Shown one piece after another: positions 9,401 through 16,771 of a stretch of 64,000 bases of DNA. A model generated the notes under the pieces. It searched no databases. It worked only from the letters and a program-made list of their open reading frames with translations, and had not been told where the DNA came from. The DNA is taken from contig CANQPU010000008.1 in NCBI GenBank assembly GCA_947625815.1, positions 34,075 to 98,074 on the forward strand, in the 5' to 3' direction. The translations under genes and the position numbers were made by a program. Origin of the DNA: an uncultured Oscillospiraceae bacterium (GTDB taxonomy: Bacteria > Bacillota > Clostridia > Oscillospirales > Oscillospiraceae). The stretch's first letter is position 1. Each line of letters starts with the position of its first letter.

Positions 9401-10426
9401 ATGCTTTTTGGACGTGATATCGGGATAGACCTGGGCACCGCCACGGTGGCCGTGGCCGTCAGGGGCAAGGGCATCGTGACCCGGGAGCCCTCGGTGGTGG
9501 CCATGGACAAGAATACCGGCCGGCTTCTGAAGGTGGGGGCGGCGGCCCAGAGGATGCTGGGGCGCACCCCCGGGAACATCGTGGCCATCCACCCCCTGCA
9601 GGGGGGCGTCATCTCGGACTTCGACATGACGGAGAGGATGATCAGGGAGCTTTTGCGCAACGTCATCTCCTTCAGCCTCTTCAAGCCCCGGCTGCTCATC
9701 TCCGTCCCCTCCGGGATCACGGAGGTGGAGGAGCGCGCCGTCATCGACGCGGGAATCCGGGCCGGCGCCAGGAAGGTGTACCTCCTGGAGTCCCCCGTGG
9801 CGGCGGCTCTCGGCGCGGGGGTGGACATCTCCAAGGCGGAGGGCCATATGGTGGTGGAAGTGGGCGCGGGGACCACGGACATCGCCGTCATCTCCCTGTC
9901 GGGCGTGGTGCAGTCGGAGTCCATCAAGACCGCCGGCGACGCCTTTGACGAGGCCATCATCAAGTATATCCGGAAAAAGCACAACCTGCTCATCGGCAAG
10001 AACACCGCCGAGGAGCTGAAAAAGTCCATCGGCTGTGTGTTCCCGCGCTCCGACGAGATGAGCGTGGAGGTGAAGGGCCGCTGCCTGATGACCGGGCTTC
10101 CCCGGATGGTGTCCATCAGCTCCACGGAGACCATCGAGGCCTTTGACGAGGTGTCCCAGCAGATCCTGGAGGCCATCCACAACGTGCTGGAGAACACGCC
10201 CCCGGAGCTGGTGGCGGACATCTCCGAAAACGGCATCGTGGTCACCGGCGGCGGGGCCCTGATCTGGGGCTTTGACCGGCTCATCGAGAGCTCCACCAGC
10301 ATCGGGACGCGCATCGCCGACGACGCGGACATGTGCGTGGCCCACGGCCTGGGCAAGTCGCTGGATGTCATCGGCCAGATGCAGGAGGGACCGCTGAACC
10401 TTTCGCGCAGGAGACAGCTTCGATGA
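9401..10426 (+). CDS. mreB: MreB/Mbl-like actin homologue
   Basis: Actin-fold filament protein (341 aa) that positions lateral wall synthesis. Phosphate-1 (DIGIDLGTATVAV) and adenosine (TGGGALIWG) motifs are seen. The phosphate-2 loop reads VEVGAGTTDIAV instead of the usual IGGGTTE. Start chosen at the ATG after GGAGGT. No mreC or mreD follows; the downstream gene is a HAD phosphatase joined by an ATGA overlap. It may therefore be an extra, Mbl-type paralogue rather than the main mreBCD copy, which is an inference from context only. Confidence 0.9.
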   Translation: MLFGRDIGIDLGTATVAVAVRGKGIVTREPSVVAMDKNTGRLLKVGAAAQRMLGRTPGNIVAIHPLQGGVISDFDMTERMIRELLRNVISFSLFKPRLLISVPSGITEVEERAVIDAGIRAGARKVYLLESPVAAALGAGVDISKAEGHMVVEVGAGTTDIAVISLSGVVQSESIKTAGDAFDEAIIKYIRKKHNLLIGKNTAEELKKSIGCVFPRSDEMSVEVKGRCLMTGLPRMVSISSTETIEAFDEVSQQILEAIHNVLENTPPELVADISENGIVVTGGGALIWGFDRLIESSTSIGTRIADDADMCVAHGLGKSLDVIGQMQEGPLNLSRRRQLR

Positions 10427-11070
10427 CGGCCCTCATTTGGGACCTGGACGGGACCCTGCTGGACTCCTACGGCGTGATCCTGGACGGCACCTCCCGGGCG
10501 CTGGCCGAGGCCGGGGTGCAGGTGGACCGCCGGGAGCTCCACCGCCGCCTGATCGCGGGCTCGGTGCTGAGCGTGCTCCGGGAGATCGGCGCGGAGCGGG
10601 GGCTGGACCCGGAGGCTCTGTGGCGCCGGGTGGACAGCCTGGACACGGCGCGTTACGGCGAGCTGGAGCTTACGGACGGCGCGGCGGAGACGCTGAGGGC
10701 ACTGCATGAGGCGGGATACATGAACCTGGTCTACACCCACAACAACCGGGCCTCTCTGGACGTGCTCCGGCGCCACGGCGTCCTGGGCTATTTCACCGAC
10801 GCGCTCACCTCCGAGGCGGGACTTCCCCGCAAGCCCGCCCCGGACGGGATCGACTGGCTCGTGGAGCTCCACGGGCTGGACAGACGTGATACCTTTTACA
10901 TCGGCGACCGGCCCATCGACATGGAGTGCGCCGGAAACGCCGGCGTCCGGGGGATCCTGTTTCTCCCGCCCGCCAGTCCGGCCGTGCCCACGGGCCGGGA
11001 GGAACATATCGTGGGAGATCTCAGGCAGATCGTGAAGATCGTTTCAGAACATCATTTCAGGGAGGTATAA
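10423..11070 (+). CDS. HAD-superfamily phosphatase
   Basis: 215-residue haloacid dehalogenase-like hydrolase of the phosphoglycolate phosphatase/PGMB type. Motif I is DLDGTLLDS (nucleophile D7, acid/base D9), motif II YTHNN, motif III lysine in PRKPAPD, motif IV GDRPIDME. A helical cap lies between motifs I and II. Substrate cannot be read from sequence; small sugar phosphates or phosphoglycolate are usual. The ATG overlaps the mreB stop (ATGA); the long upstream extension of the frame lies inside mreB and was left out. Confidence 0.88.
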   Translation: MTALIWDLDGTLLDSYGVILDGTSRALAEAGVQVDRRELHRRLIAGSVLSVLREIGAERGLDPEALWRRVDSLDTARYGELELTDGAAETLRALHEAGYMNLVYTHNNRASLDVLRRHGVLGYFTDALTSEAGLPRKPAPDGIDWLVELHGLDRRDTFYIGDRPIDMECAGNAGVRGILFLPPASPAVPTGREEHIVGDLRQIVKIVSEHHFREV

Positions 11071-11072
11071 AA

Positions 11073-11873
11073 ATGGGCGAGCTCACAGGAAAAACAGTCA
11101 TCATCACCGGAGGAGGCCGCGCGGCCCTGAAGGACGGCTCGGCCGGCTCCATCGGCTACGGCATAGCCATCGCCTTCGCCAAGGAGGGGGCCAACCTGGT
11201 CCTCACGGGCCGGAACGTGAAAAAGCTCACGGACGCCAAGGAGGAGCTGGAGAGGCTCTACGCCGTCCGCGTCCTGCCGGTCCAGGCGGACATCAGCGCC
11301 GGGGCGGACAATGAGGCCACGGTGAAGCGGGTGGTGGACGGGACAGTCGCGCAGTTCGGCCGCATCGACGTGCTCATCAACAACGCCCAGGCCTCGGCCT
11401 CCGGCGTGACGCTGGCCGACCACACCACCGAGCAGTTCGATCTGGCCCTCTACTCCGGGCTTTACAGCGCCTTCTATTACATGAGGGCCTGCTATCCGTT
11501 TTTGAAGGAGACCCGGGGGAGCGTCATCAACTTCGCCTCCGGCGCGGGGCTCTTCGGCAATTACGGCCAGTGCGCCTACGCCGCCGCCAAGGAGGGCATC
11601 CGGGGCCTGTCCCGGGTGGCCGCCACCGAGTGGGGAAAGGACGGCATCAACGTCAACGTCATCTGCCCGCTGGCCTGGACGGCCCAGCTGGAGAGCTTCC
11701 GGGACTCCTACCCCGATGCCTTCAAGGCCAACGTCCACATGCCGCCCATGGGCCACTACGGCGACCCCGAGACGGAGATCGGCCGGGTGTGCGTTCGGCT
11801 CGCCACCGAGGATTTCAAATACCTCTCGGGCGAGACGCTCACCCTGGAGGGCGGCATGGGCTTAAGACCGTAA
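11073..11873 (+). CDS. Short-chain dehydrogenase/reductase
   Basis: NAD(P)-dependent SDR oxidoreductase of 266 residues with a Rossmann fold. Catalytic Tyr-Lys is in YAAAK (about residue 168) and the catalytic serine in NFASGAG. The N-terminal cofactor turn is odd: instead of a compact TGxxxGIG, the loop carries about ten extra residues before GSIGYGIA. The structural NNAxA motif reads NNAQAS. Start: ATG 8 bases after GGGAGG. Substrate unknown; most likely a hydroxyacyl or alcohol substrate. Only 2 bases separate it from the HAD gene. Confidence 0.88.
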   Translation: MGELTGKTVIITGGGRAALKDGSAGSIGYGIAIAFAKEGANLVLTGRNVKKLTDAKEELERLYAVRVLPVQADISAGADNEATVKRVVDGTVAQFGRIDVLINNAQASASGVTLADHTTEQFDLALYSGLYSAFYYMRACYPFLKETRGSVINFASGAGLFGNYGQCAYAAAKEGIRGLSRVAATEWGKDGINVNVICPLAWTAQLESFRDSYPDAFKANVHMPPMGHYGDPETEIGRVCVRLATEDFKYLSGETLTLEGGMGLRP

Positions 11874-11906
11874 AAAAACCTTCCGGGGGCCGAGGCCATA
11901 AAAAAT

Positions 11907-11932
11907 CTTCCGGGGGCCGAGGCCCCCGGAAG
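11907..11932 (-). terminator. Intrinsic terminator of the CBS-domain gene
   Basis: Perfect 12-bp inverted repeat (CTTCCGGGGGCC / GGCCCCCGGAAG) followed on the minus strand by ATTTTTTAT. A partial second copy of the hairpin with its own T-run lies at 11873-11898, so the terminator looks tandemly duplicated. Confidence 0.8.
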
Positions 11933-11941
11933 GGATCTGAT

Positions 11942-12370
11942 TCAACGCATTCGCAGGTTCTCCGAGATCTGGGTCAGCGCCCGACCGGACTCGTCGTTCA
12001 GCAGGGCCACCTTCGCCATATCCCCGAGGCTCACGATGCCCACCAGCCGGCCGCCCTCCGTGACAGGGAGCCTCCGCACCTGGGCGGAGCCCATGAGCTC
12101 GCCGGCCCGTCCGGCGTCGTCGCCGGGGTTCACGGTGACCAGGCTGCGGGTCATGATCTCCCCCACGCTGGTCTCCCGGGGACTCCTGTCGGTGGCCACA
12201 CACCGGAGAACGATGTCCCGGTCCGTGACCATCCCCCTCAGGGCCCCGGACCCGTCGCAGACGGGCAGGGAGCCCACATTGTGGCGGCTCAGGAGACGCG
12301 AGGCCAGGGCCACGGACTCGTCCTCGGAGATGGACACCACGGAATCGTTCATAATGTCGGATACCTTCAT
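11942..12370 (-). CDS. Two-CBS-domain protein
   Basis: 142 residues made of two CBS domains (about 8-57 and 71-122) and a short tail, the stand-alone CBS-pair architecture. Such proteins bind adenine nucleotides and act as energy or ligand sensors for partners. Motifs MVTDRDIVLR and VGIVSLGDMA mark the ends of the two repeats. No catalytic or DNA-binding domain is attached. A GGGAGGGG ribosome site precedes the ATG. It is transcribed alone, divergent from tadA and convergent to the SDR gene, and ends at a strong terminator. The partner is unknown. Confidence 0.88.
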   Translation of the reverse strand: MKVSDIMNDSVVSISEDESVALASRLLSRHNVGSLPVCDGSGALRGMVTDRDIVLRCVATDRSPRETSVGEIMTRSLVTVNPGDDAGRAGELMGSAQVRRLPVTEGGRLVGIVSLGDMAKVALLNDESGRALTQISENLRMR

Positions 12371-12443
12371 TGCAACCCCTCCCGGTTTCGTTTGAAGGTA
12401 TTATCGCCCAAGGACAGGGATTTTATACCGCAAAGGAGGATCC

Positions 12444-12887
12444 ATGACCCGGGAATTTTACATGCGCGAGGCGCTGGAGCTCGCCCGTCAGGCCGCCGAG
12501 GCCGGCGAAACGCCGGTGGGGGCTGTGGTGGTGGACGGCGCCGGGAACATCGTGGGCCGGGGCCGCAACCGCACCGAGGAGAGGGACGCCACGGCCCACG
12601 CCGAGGTGGAGGCCATCCGGGACGCTTCCCGAAATCTGGGCGCCCGGAGGCTGGACGGGTGCGCCCTTTTTGTCACCATGGAGCCCTGCCCCATGTGCGC
12701 CGGGGCGGTCTACAACGCGCGCCTCTCCGCCGTCTGCTACGGCGTGAAGGACCCCCGGGCCGGCGCCTGCGGGGGTCTCTTCAACCTCTTCATGGAGCCG
12801 CTGGACCGAAAGGTAAAGGTCTACGGCGGCGTGCTGGAGGGGGAGTGCCGGCAGATCCTGACGGATTTCTTTCAGGAAAAACGGTAA
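12444..12887 (+). CDS. tadA: tRNA-specific adenosine deaminase
   Basis: Converts A34 to inosine in tRNA-Arg(ACG) (147 aa). The zinc/catalytic motif HAEVEAI and the PCPMCAGA cysteine pair are intact, and the N-terminal helix and C-terminal tail are of TadA length. The ATG follows AAAGGAGG. Monocistronic, ending at a two-way terminator shared with thrS. Related cytidine/guanine deaminases share the fold, but the spacing and YNARLSAVCYGVKDPRAGA segment favour TadA. Confidence 0.93.
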   Translation: MTREFYMREALELARQAAEAGETPVGAVVVDGAGNIVGRGRNRTEERDATAHAEVEAIRDASRNLGARRLDGCALFVTMEPCPMCAGAVYNARLSAVCYGVKDPRAGACGGLFNLFMEPLDRKVKVYGGVLEGECRQILTDFFQEKR

Positions 12888-12908
12888 AGAGCGGACTTTT
12901 GAAAAAAG

Positions 12909-12942
12909 AAAAAGAGGAAGCCGCGGGGCTTCCTCTTTTTTT
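12909..12942. terminator. Bidirectional terminator tadA/thrS
   Basis: Inverted repeat AAAGAGGAAGCC / GGCTTCCTCTTT with A-run on one side and T-run on the other, placed between two convergent genes. Confidence 0.9.
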
Positions 12943-12947
12943 CGCTG

Positions 12948-14705
12948 TCAGATGAGGTTCTCCCTCGACCGGGTCTTGATCTCCTCCATGAGCTTTGCGG
13001 TGAAGTCGTCGAAGGGCATGGCGCCCTTGTCGCCGTCCAAAGTGCGGACGGCCACGGCACCGGTCTCAGCCTCCTTGTCGCCGACGACCAGCAGATACGG
13101 GATCTTCTGGGCCCGGGCCTCCACGATCTTCTTGCCCAGCTTCTCGTTGCGCAGGTCGGCCTCGGCCCGGACGCCCAGGGCGTCCAGCCTGCGCGAGAGC
13201 TGGGTGGCGTATTCGTCGGTGCGGCCGGTGATGGTGAGGATCCGCACCTGCACGGGGGCCAGCCACGTGGGGAAGGCGCCGGCGAAGTGCTCGGTGATGA
13301 CGCCGATGAAGCGCTCGATGGAGCCCAGGACGACCCGGTGGATCATGACGGGGCGGTGCTTCGCGCCGTCCTCGCCGGTGTACTCCAGCTCAAACCGCTC
13401 GGGGAGCTGGGAGTCCAGCTGGATGGTGCCGCACTGCCAGGTCCGGCCCAGGGAGTCGGCCAGGTGGAAGTCCAGCTTGGGGCCGTAGAAGGCGCCGTCG
13501 CCCTCGTTAACGGTGAAGGTCTTGCCCATGGCGGTGATGGCGGCCTTCAAAATCTCCTGGTTGCGCTCCCACTCCTCCACGGAGCCGATGTGGTCCTCCG
13601 GCATGGTACTGAGCTCGATCTCATAGGAGAGGCCGAAGACGGAATAGACCTCGTCAAAGAGCCGCACCGTCTCCTGGATGACGTCCTGCATCTGCTCCCG
13701 GGTCATGAAGACGTGGGCGTCGTCCTGGGTGAAGCAGCGGACCCGGAAAAGGCCGTGGAGCGCGCCGGAGAGCTCGTGGCGGTGGACCAGACCCAGCTCG
13801 CCCACCCGCAGGGGCAGATCCCGGTAGGAGTGGGGCTCGGACTTGTAGACCAGCATCCCGCCGGGGCAGTTCATGGGCTTGATGGCGTAGTCCTCGTCGT
13901 CGATGACGGTGGTGTACATGTTCTGCTTGTAGTGGTCCCAGTGGCCGGAGCGCTCCCAGAGCTTGCGGTTGAGGATAATGGGGGTGGAGATCTCCACGTA
14001 GCCGTATTTCTTGTGGACCTCCCGCCAATATTCCAGAAGCGTGTTGCGCAGGACCATGCCCTTTGGAAGGAAGAAGGGGAAGCCGGGGCCCTCGTCCCGG
14101 AGCATGAAGAGACCCAGCTCTTTTCCTAATTTCCGGTGGTCCCGGCGCTTGGCCTCCTCGATGCGGGCAAGGTACGCGTCCAGCTCCTCCTTTTTGGGGA
14201 AGGCCACGCCGTAGATGCGCTGCAAGGTCTCCCGGTTGGAGTCGCCCCGCCAGTAGGCGGCGTTGCAGGCGGTGAGCTTCAAAGCGTTGCCCTTGACCCG
14301 GCCGGTGGAGTCCAGGTGGGGCCCGGCGCACAGGTCTGTGAACTCGCCCTGCTTATAAAAGCTGATGACGGCGTCCGCGGGCAGGTCGTTGATGAGCTCG
14401 ATCTTGTAGGGCTCGCCGGCCATGAGCGCCAAAGCCTCCTCCCGGGGCAGCTCGAAGCGCTCGATCTTCAGCTTCTCCTTGCAGATCTTGCGCATCTCCG
14501 CCTCGATCTGCTCTAAATGCTCCGGGGTGAAGGCGAAGGGGGCGTCCAGATCGTAGTACCAGCCCTCGTCGATGGCGGGGCCGATGGCCAGCTTCACCTC
14601 CGGCCACAGGCGCTTGACGGCCTGGGCCATGATGTGGGAGCAGGAGTGCCAGTAGGTGTGGCGGTATTCGGGGTTTTCAAAGGTGTACAGATTTTCTTCG
14701 GACAT
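12948..14705 (-). CDS. thrS: Threonine-tRNA ligase lacking the TGS domain
   Basis: Class II aminoacyl-tRNA synthetase, 585 residues. It begins directly in the N2 editing domain (YWHSCSHIMAQAVKRLW, with the HxxxH and downstream GWYYD zinc/editing residues), followed by the catalytic core and anticodon-binding domain. Motif 2/3 residues and the zinc ligand cysteine (NCPGGM) are present. Most bacterial ThrS are about 640 residues with an N-terminal TGS domain; here no room exists for it because the T-box leader lies directly upstream. Start: ATG after CAGGAGG. Regulated by tRNA-Thr through the T-box. Confidence 0.95.
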   Translation of the reverse strand: MSEENLYTFENPEYRHTYWHSCSHIMAQAVKRLWPEVKLAIGPAIDEGWYYDLDAPFAFTPEHLEQIEAEMRKICKEKLKIERFELPREEALALMAGEPYKIELINDLPADAVISFYKQGEFTDLCAGPHLDSTGRVKGNALKLTACNAAYWRGDSNRETLQRIYGVAFPKKEELDAYLARIEEAKRRDHRKLGKELGLFMLRDEGPGFPFFLPKGMVLRNTLLEYWREVHKKYGYVEISTPIILNRKLWERSGHWDHYKQNMYTTVIDDEDYAIKPMNCPGGMLVYKSEPHSYRDLPLRVGELGLVHRHELSGALHGLFRVRCFTQDDAHVFMTREQMQDVIQETVRLFDEVYSVFGLSYEIELSTMPEDHIGSVEEWERNQEILKAAITAMGKTFTVNEGDGAFYGPKLDFHLADSLGRTWQCGTIQLDSQLPERFELEYTGEDGAKHRPVMIHRVVLGSIERFIGVITEHFAGAFPTWLAPVQVRILTITGRTDEYATQLSRRLDALGVRAEADLRNEKLGKKIVEARAQKIPYLLVVGDKEAETGAVAVRTLDGDKGAMPFDDFTAKLMEEIKTRSRENLI

Positions 14706-14737
14706 GGTTTTTCCTCCTGTTCGTTTTGGGGGAGGGC

Positions 14738-14966
14738 AAAGAAAAAGGCCCCGCCCCTGGGATTCAGGGGTGAGGCGCGATACGCTCCACGGTTCCACCC
14801 TGCTTACGGAATGATCCGTCGCTTTGTGTCCGCTGTAACGGGCTGCCCGTCCCGGTCCTCCCGGGCGGCTCCGGAGCGGTCTCCCCGTCCTCCCCGCAGG
14901 GCGCTTCCACCAAACGCGCCCCTCTCTGCGCGGCCTGAACGGTTCGTTCTCCATCATCGCCGATTT
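14738..14966 (-). promoter_or_regulatory. T-box riboswitch (Thr) upstream of thrS
   Basis: The leader holds AGAGAG followed by an apical stem (GGGCGC / GCGCCC around GTTTGGTGGAA), a plausible ACC threonine specifier in GGGGAGACCGCTCC, and the T-box core GCAGGGTGGAACCGTGG (14803-14787). It ends in a terminator hairpin ahead of the thrS ribosome site. T-boxes read uncharged tRNA by specifier-anticodon and antiterminator-NCCA pairing, so thrS should be induced by threonine shortage. Confidence 0.92.
14742..14777 (-). terminator. T-box regulated terminator
   Basis: CCCCTG / CAGGGG stem with outer GCC/GGC pairing, followed by CTTTTTC on the minus strand, between the T-box core and the thrS ATG. 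Confidence 0.8.
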
Positions 14967-14972
14967 GAGGAC

Positions 14973-15001
14973 AGTGTATCACCGGGACATCCCGTTGTCA
15001 A
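14973..15001 (-). promoter_or_regulatory. Sigma-A promoter of the thrS T-box transcript
   Basis: TTGACA (15001-14996), 17-base spacer, TACACT (14978-14973). Start of transcription expected near 14966, just upstream of the T-box stem I. Confidence 0.85.
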
Positions 15002-15067
15002 GGAGAAATTGCGTTTTCCCAAAATTCCCGGCGGGCCCGGCGTTTTCACAAAAAATTTCCTTTTCGT

Positions 15068-15097
15068 GTATAAGCTCCCTTAAACGCGGGCATCATA
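15068..15097 (+). promoter_or_regulatory. Candidate sigma-F/sigma-G type promoter
   Basis: GTATA (15068-15072), 15-base spacer, GGGCATCATA (15088-15097), close to the forespore consensus GYATA-N15/16-GGnnAnAnTR with one mismatch. It lies 46 bases before the spoIIQ-like ATG, where B. subtilis uses sigma-F for spoIIQ. Confidence 0.5.
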
Positions 15098-15142
15098 CCC
15101 CCGTAAAGGAACGCGGGGCGACCCGCGGATGGGAGGATATTG

Positions 15143-15976
15143 ATGCACGAGAAGAAAAGCTTTTCGACGCGTGTTGACGAGTTCCTCGGCGGAAAGGGCT
15201 TTTACATAGTCCTTTTCCTGTGTATCGCCGTGATCGGCGTATCGGCGTGGCTGCTGCTGTTTTCGCGGTTCTCGCCGCTGGCGCCCGACGATGAGGGGGA
15301 CTATGTGAACACCATGAGCGGCACGGTGACGCCGCAGACATCGCAGACGCCGGAGGATCCCGGCCCTGCGGACACCGACCCGGGGTCCGAGCACATCCCG
15401 CCCGAGGACGGGCTGACGCCCGCGCCCAACGAGCCCAAGAAGGATGCCGGGGCCCTGACCGTACAGGATCCGCCCGGGAAAGCGGACGTCACGCCCGAGC
15501 AGGAGGAGCCCGACAAGTCCGACGGGGACGAGCCCGCGCCGGGCGCGGCGATGAGCCCGGGGGACCTGACCTTCGTATGGCCCGTCAGCGGAGAGGTGAC
15601 GGCGGAGTATTCGCCCCGGGACCTGATCTACAACCGCACAATGGGCGACTGGCGCACCCATGACGGCATCGACATCGCCGCCCGCAAGGGGACGAAGGTC
15701 CTGAGCTGCGCCAACGGCACGGTGGTCAGGGTCTACACCGACGACCTCTACGGCACCACGGTGGTGATCGACCACGGCGCCGGGGTGGTCAGCACCTGCT
15801 CCAATCTGGCCGGGGAGCCCACCGTCAAGGAGGGCGACGCCGTGACCATGAGCTCCGTCATCGGCTCCGTGGGCAGCACGGCCCTGGGCGAGACCAACGA
15901 GGCGCCCCACCTGCACTTTTCCATGACCGTGAACGGCGAGACCGCCGATCCGACCCAGTATCTGCCAAGAAGATAA
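15143..15976 (+). CDS. spoIIQ: SpoIIQ-like membrane-anchored M23 peptidase
   Basis: 277 residues: short cytoplasmic tail, one membrane segment (about 20-41), an acidic Pro/Asp/Glu-rich linker (about 50-145) and a C-terminal LytM/M23 domain. Both zinc motifs are intact (THDGIDIA and HLHFSM), as in clostridial SpoIIQ and unlike B. subtilis SpoIIQ, which lacks ligands. The DWRTHDGIDIA context is typical of SpoIIQ, the forespore partner of SpoIIIAH in the engulfment channel. The ATG at 15143 is 6 bases after GGGAGG. The forespore-type promoter supports the call; a general envelope M23 peptidase is the alternative. Confidence 0.75.
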   Translation: MHEKKSFSTRVDEFLGGKGFYIVLFLCIAVIGVSAWLLLFSRFSPLAPDDEGDYVNTMSGTVTPQTSQTPEDPGPADTDPGSEHIPPEDGLTPAPNEPKKDAGALTVQDPPGKADVTPEQEEPDKSDGDEPAPGAAMSPGDLTFVWPVSGEVTAEYSPRDLIYNRTMGDWRTHDGIDIAARKGTKVLSCANGTVVRVYTDDLYGTTVVIDHGAGVVSTCSNLAGEPTVKEGDAVTMSSVIGSVGSTALGETNEAPHLHFSMTVNGETADPTQYLPRR

Positions 15977-15980
15977 AGGA

Positions 15981-16020
15981 TGCCGGCCGGGGCCCTTTGG
16001 CCCCGACCGGCAAAGTCTTT
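15981..16020 (+). terminator. Terminator after spoIIQ-like gene
   Basis: Long GC-rich hairpin, TGCCGGcCGGGGCC / GGCCCCGaCCGGCA with a CTTT loop, followed by the weak T-run AAAGTCTTTAT. Confidence 0.65.
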
Positions 16021-16051
16021 ATAGGGGGGTCCCGCCGTTTCCGCGGGGAGG

Positions 16052-16771
16052 TCAGCCGATGGTCACCGAGATGGATACATAGTTGATGATCATATGGAGG
16101 AACACCGGCGCCCAGACGGTGCGGGAGTGGGAGTAGACCCAGCCCAGGACGATGCCCGCGGGGGCGTATTGCAAGAGGTAGAGGAGCATGGAGGGGGAGA
16201 AGTTGAGGACGATGTCCTGCCAGAGGTGGTAGAAGGAGAAGAAGAGGGTGGACACCAGGTAGGCCAGCAGGACATTTTTGCGGTGGAGCGTCCCGAAGAC
16301 CACGCCGCGGAACAGAGTCTCCTCCACCACCGGGGCCAGCAGGACGCCGATGACCACCATCCTGTTGGGGTTGAGCTTTGTGATCTGATTGACGGCGGCG
16401 GTGTTGGGGTTGGTCAGGTCGCTGAGGAAGAAGCTCAGGAGAAAATTCACCAGCCCCGACAGGAAGATATACGCCACAAAGCCCACCAGCACGGCGACCA
16501 CCGTGTCCATGAAGCTCCCGCACATATCGGCGAAGGACTCCTTTAAAAAGTGGAAGAGGAAGCCCAGCAGGAAGAAGAAGCCCACGGCGTAGTAGAGCAG
16601 ATTGAGCCACGTGGAGCCGAGCTGAAAGCCCAGCGCCGGGAAGACGTGGACGTTGAGGGCGGAGAGGATGAAGGGCATGGCGAAGACGTGGACGAACACA
16701 TACATCCAGCCCACGATGCACTCCACCTGATTCATGGGGTGGCGGAAACCGCCGGTTCTTTTCGCTGTCAT
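16052..16771 (-). CDS. CPBP family intramembrane metalloprotease
   Basis: 239-residue membrane protein with about seven hydrophobic segments and the CAAX-protease/bacteriocin-processing (Abi) motifs: EETLFRG (motif 1), FSFYHLWQD (motif 2) and HMIIN (motif 3), which supply the glutamates, arginine and histidines of the active site inside the membrane. Substrates of bacterial CPBP proteins are mostly unknown. Its ATG overlaps the mutS stop (ATGA), so it is co-translated with mutS as the last gene of miaB-mutS-CPBP; there is no obvious functional link to mismatch repair. Confidence 0.9.
   Translation of the reverse strand: MTAKRTGGFRHPMNQVECIVGWMYVFVHVFAMPFILSALNVHVFPALGFQLGSTWLNLLYYAVGFFFLLGFLFHFLKESFADMCGSFMDTVVAVLVGFVAYIFLSGLVNFLLSFFLSDLTNPNTAAVNQITKLNPNRMVVIGVLLAPVVEETLFRGVVFGTLHRKNVLLAYLVSTLFFSFYHLWQDIVLNFSPSMLLYLLQYAPAGIVLGWVYSHSRTVWAPVFLHMIINYVSISVTIG

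Noticed and set aside
14706..14957. In-frame N-terminal extension of thrS
   Set aside because: It covers the T-box, its terminator and nearly the promoter; the encoded Arg/Pro-rich peptide is not a TGS domain.
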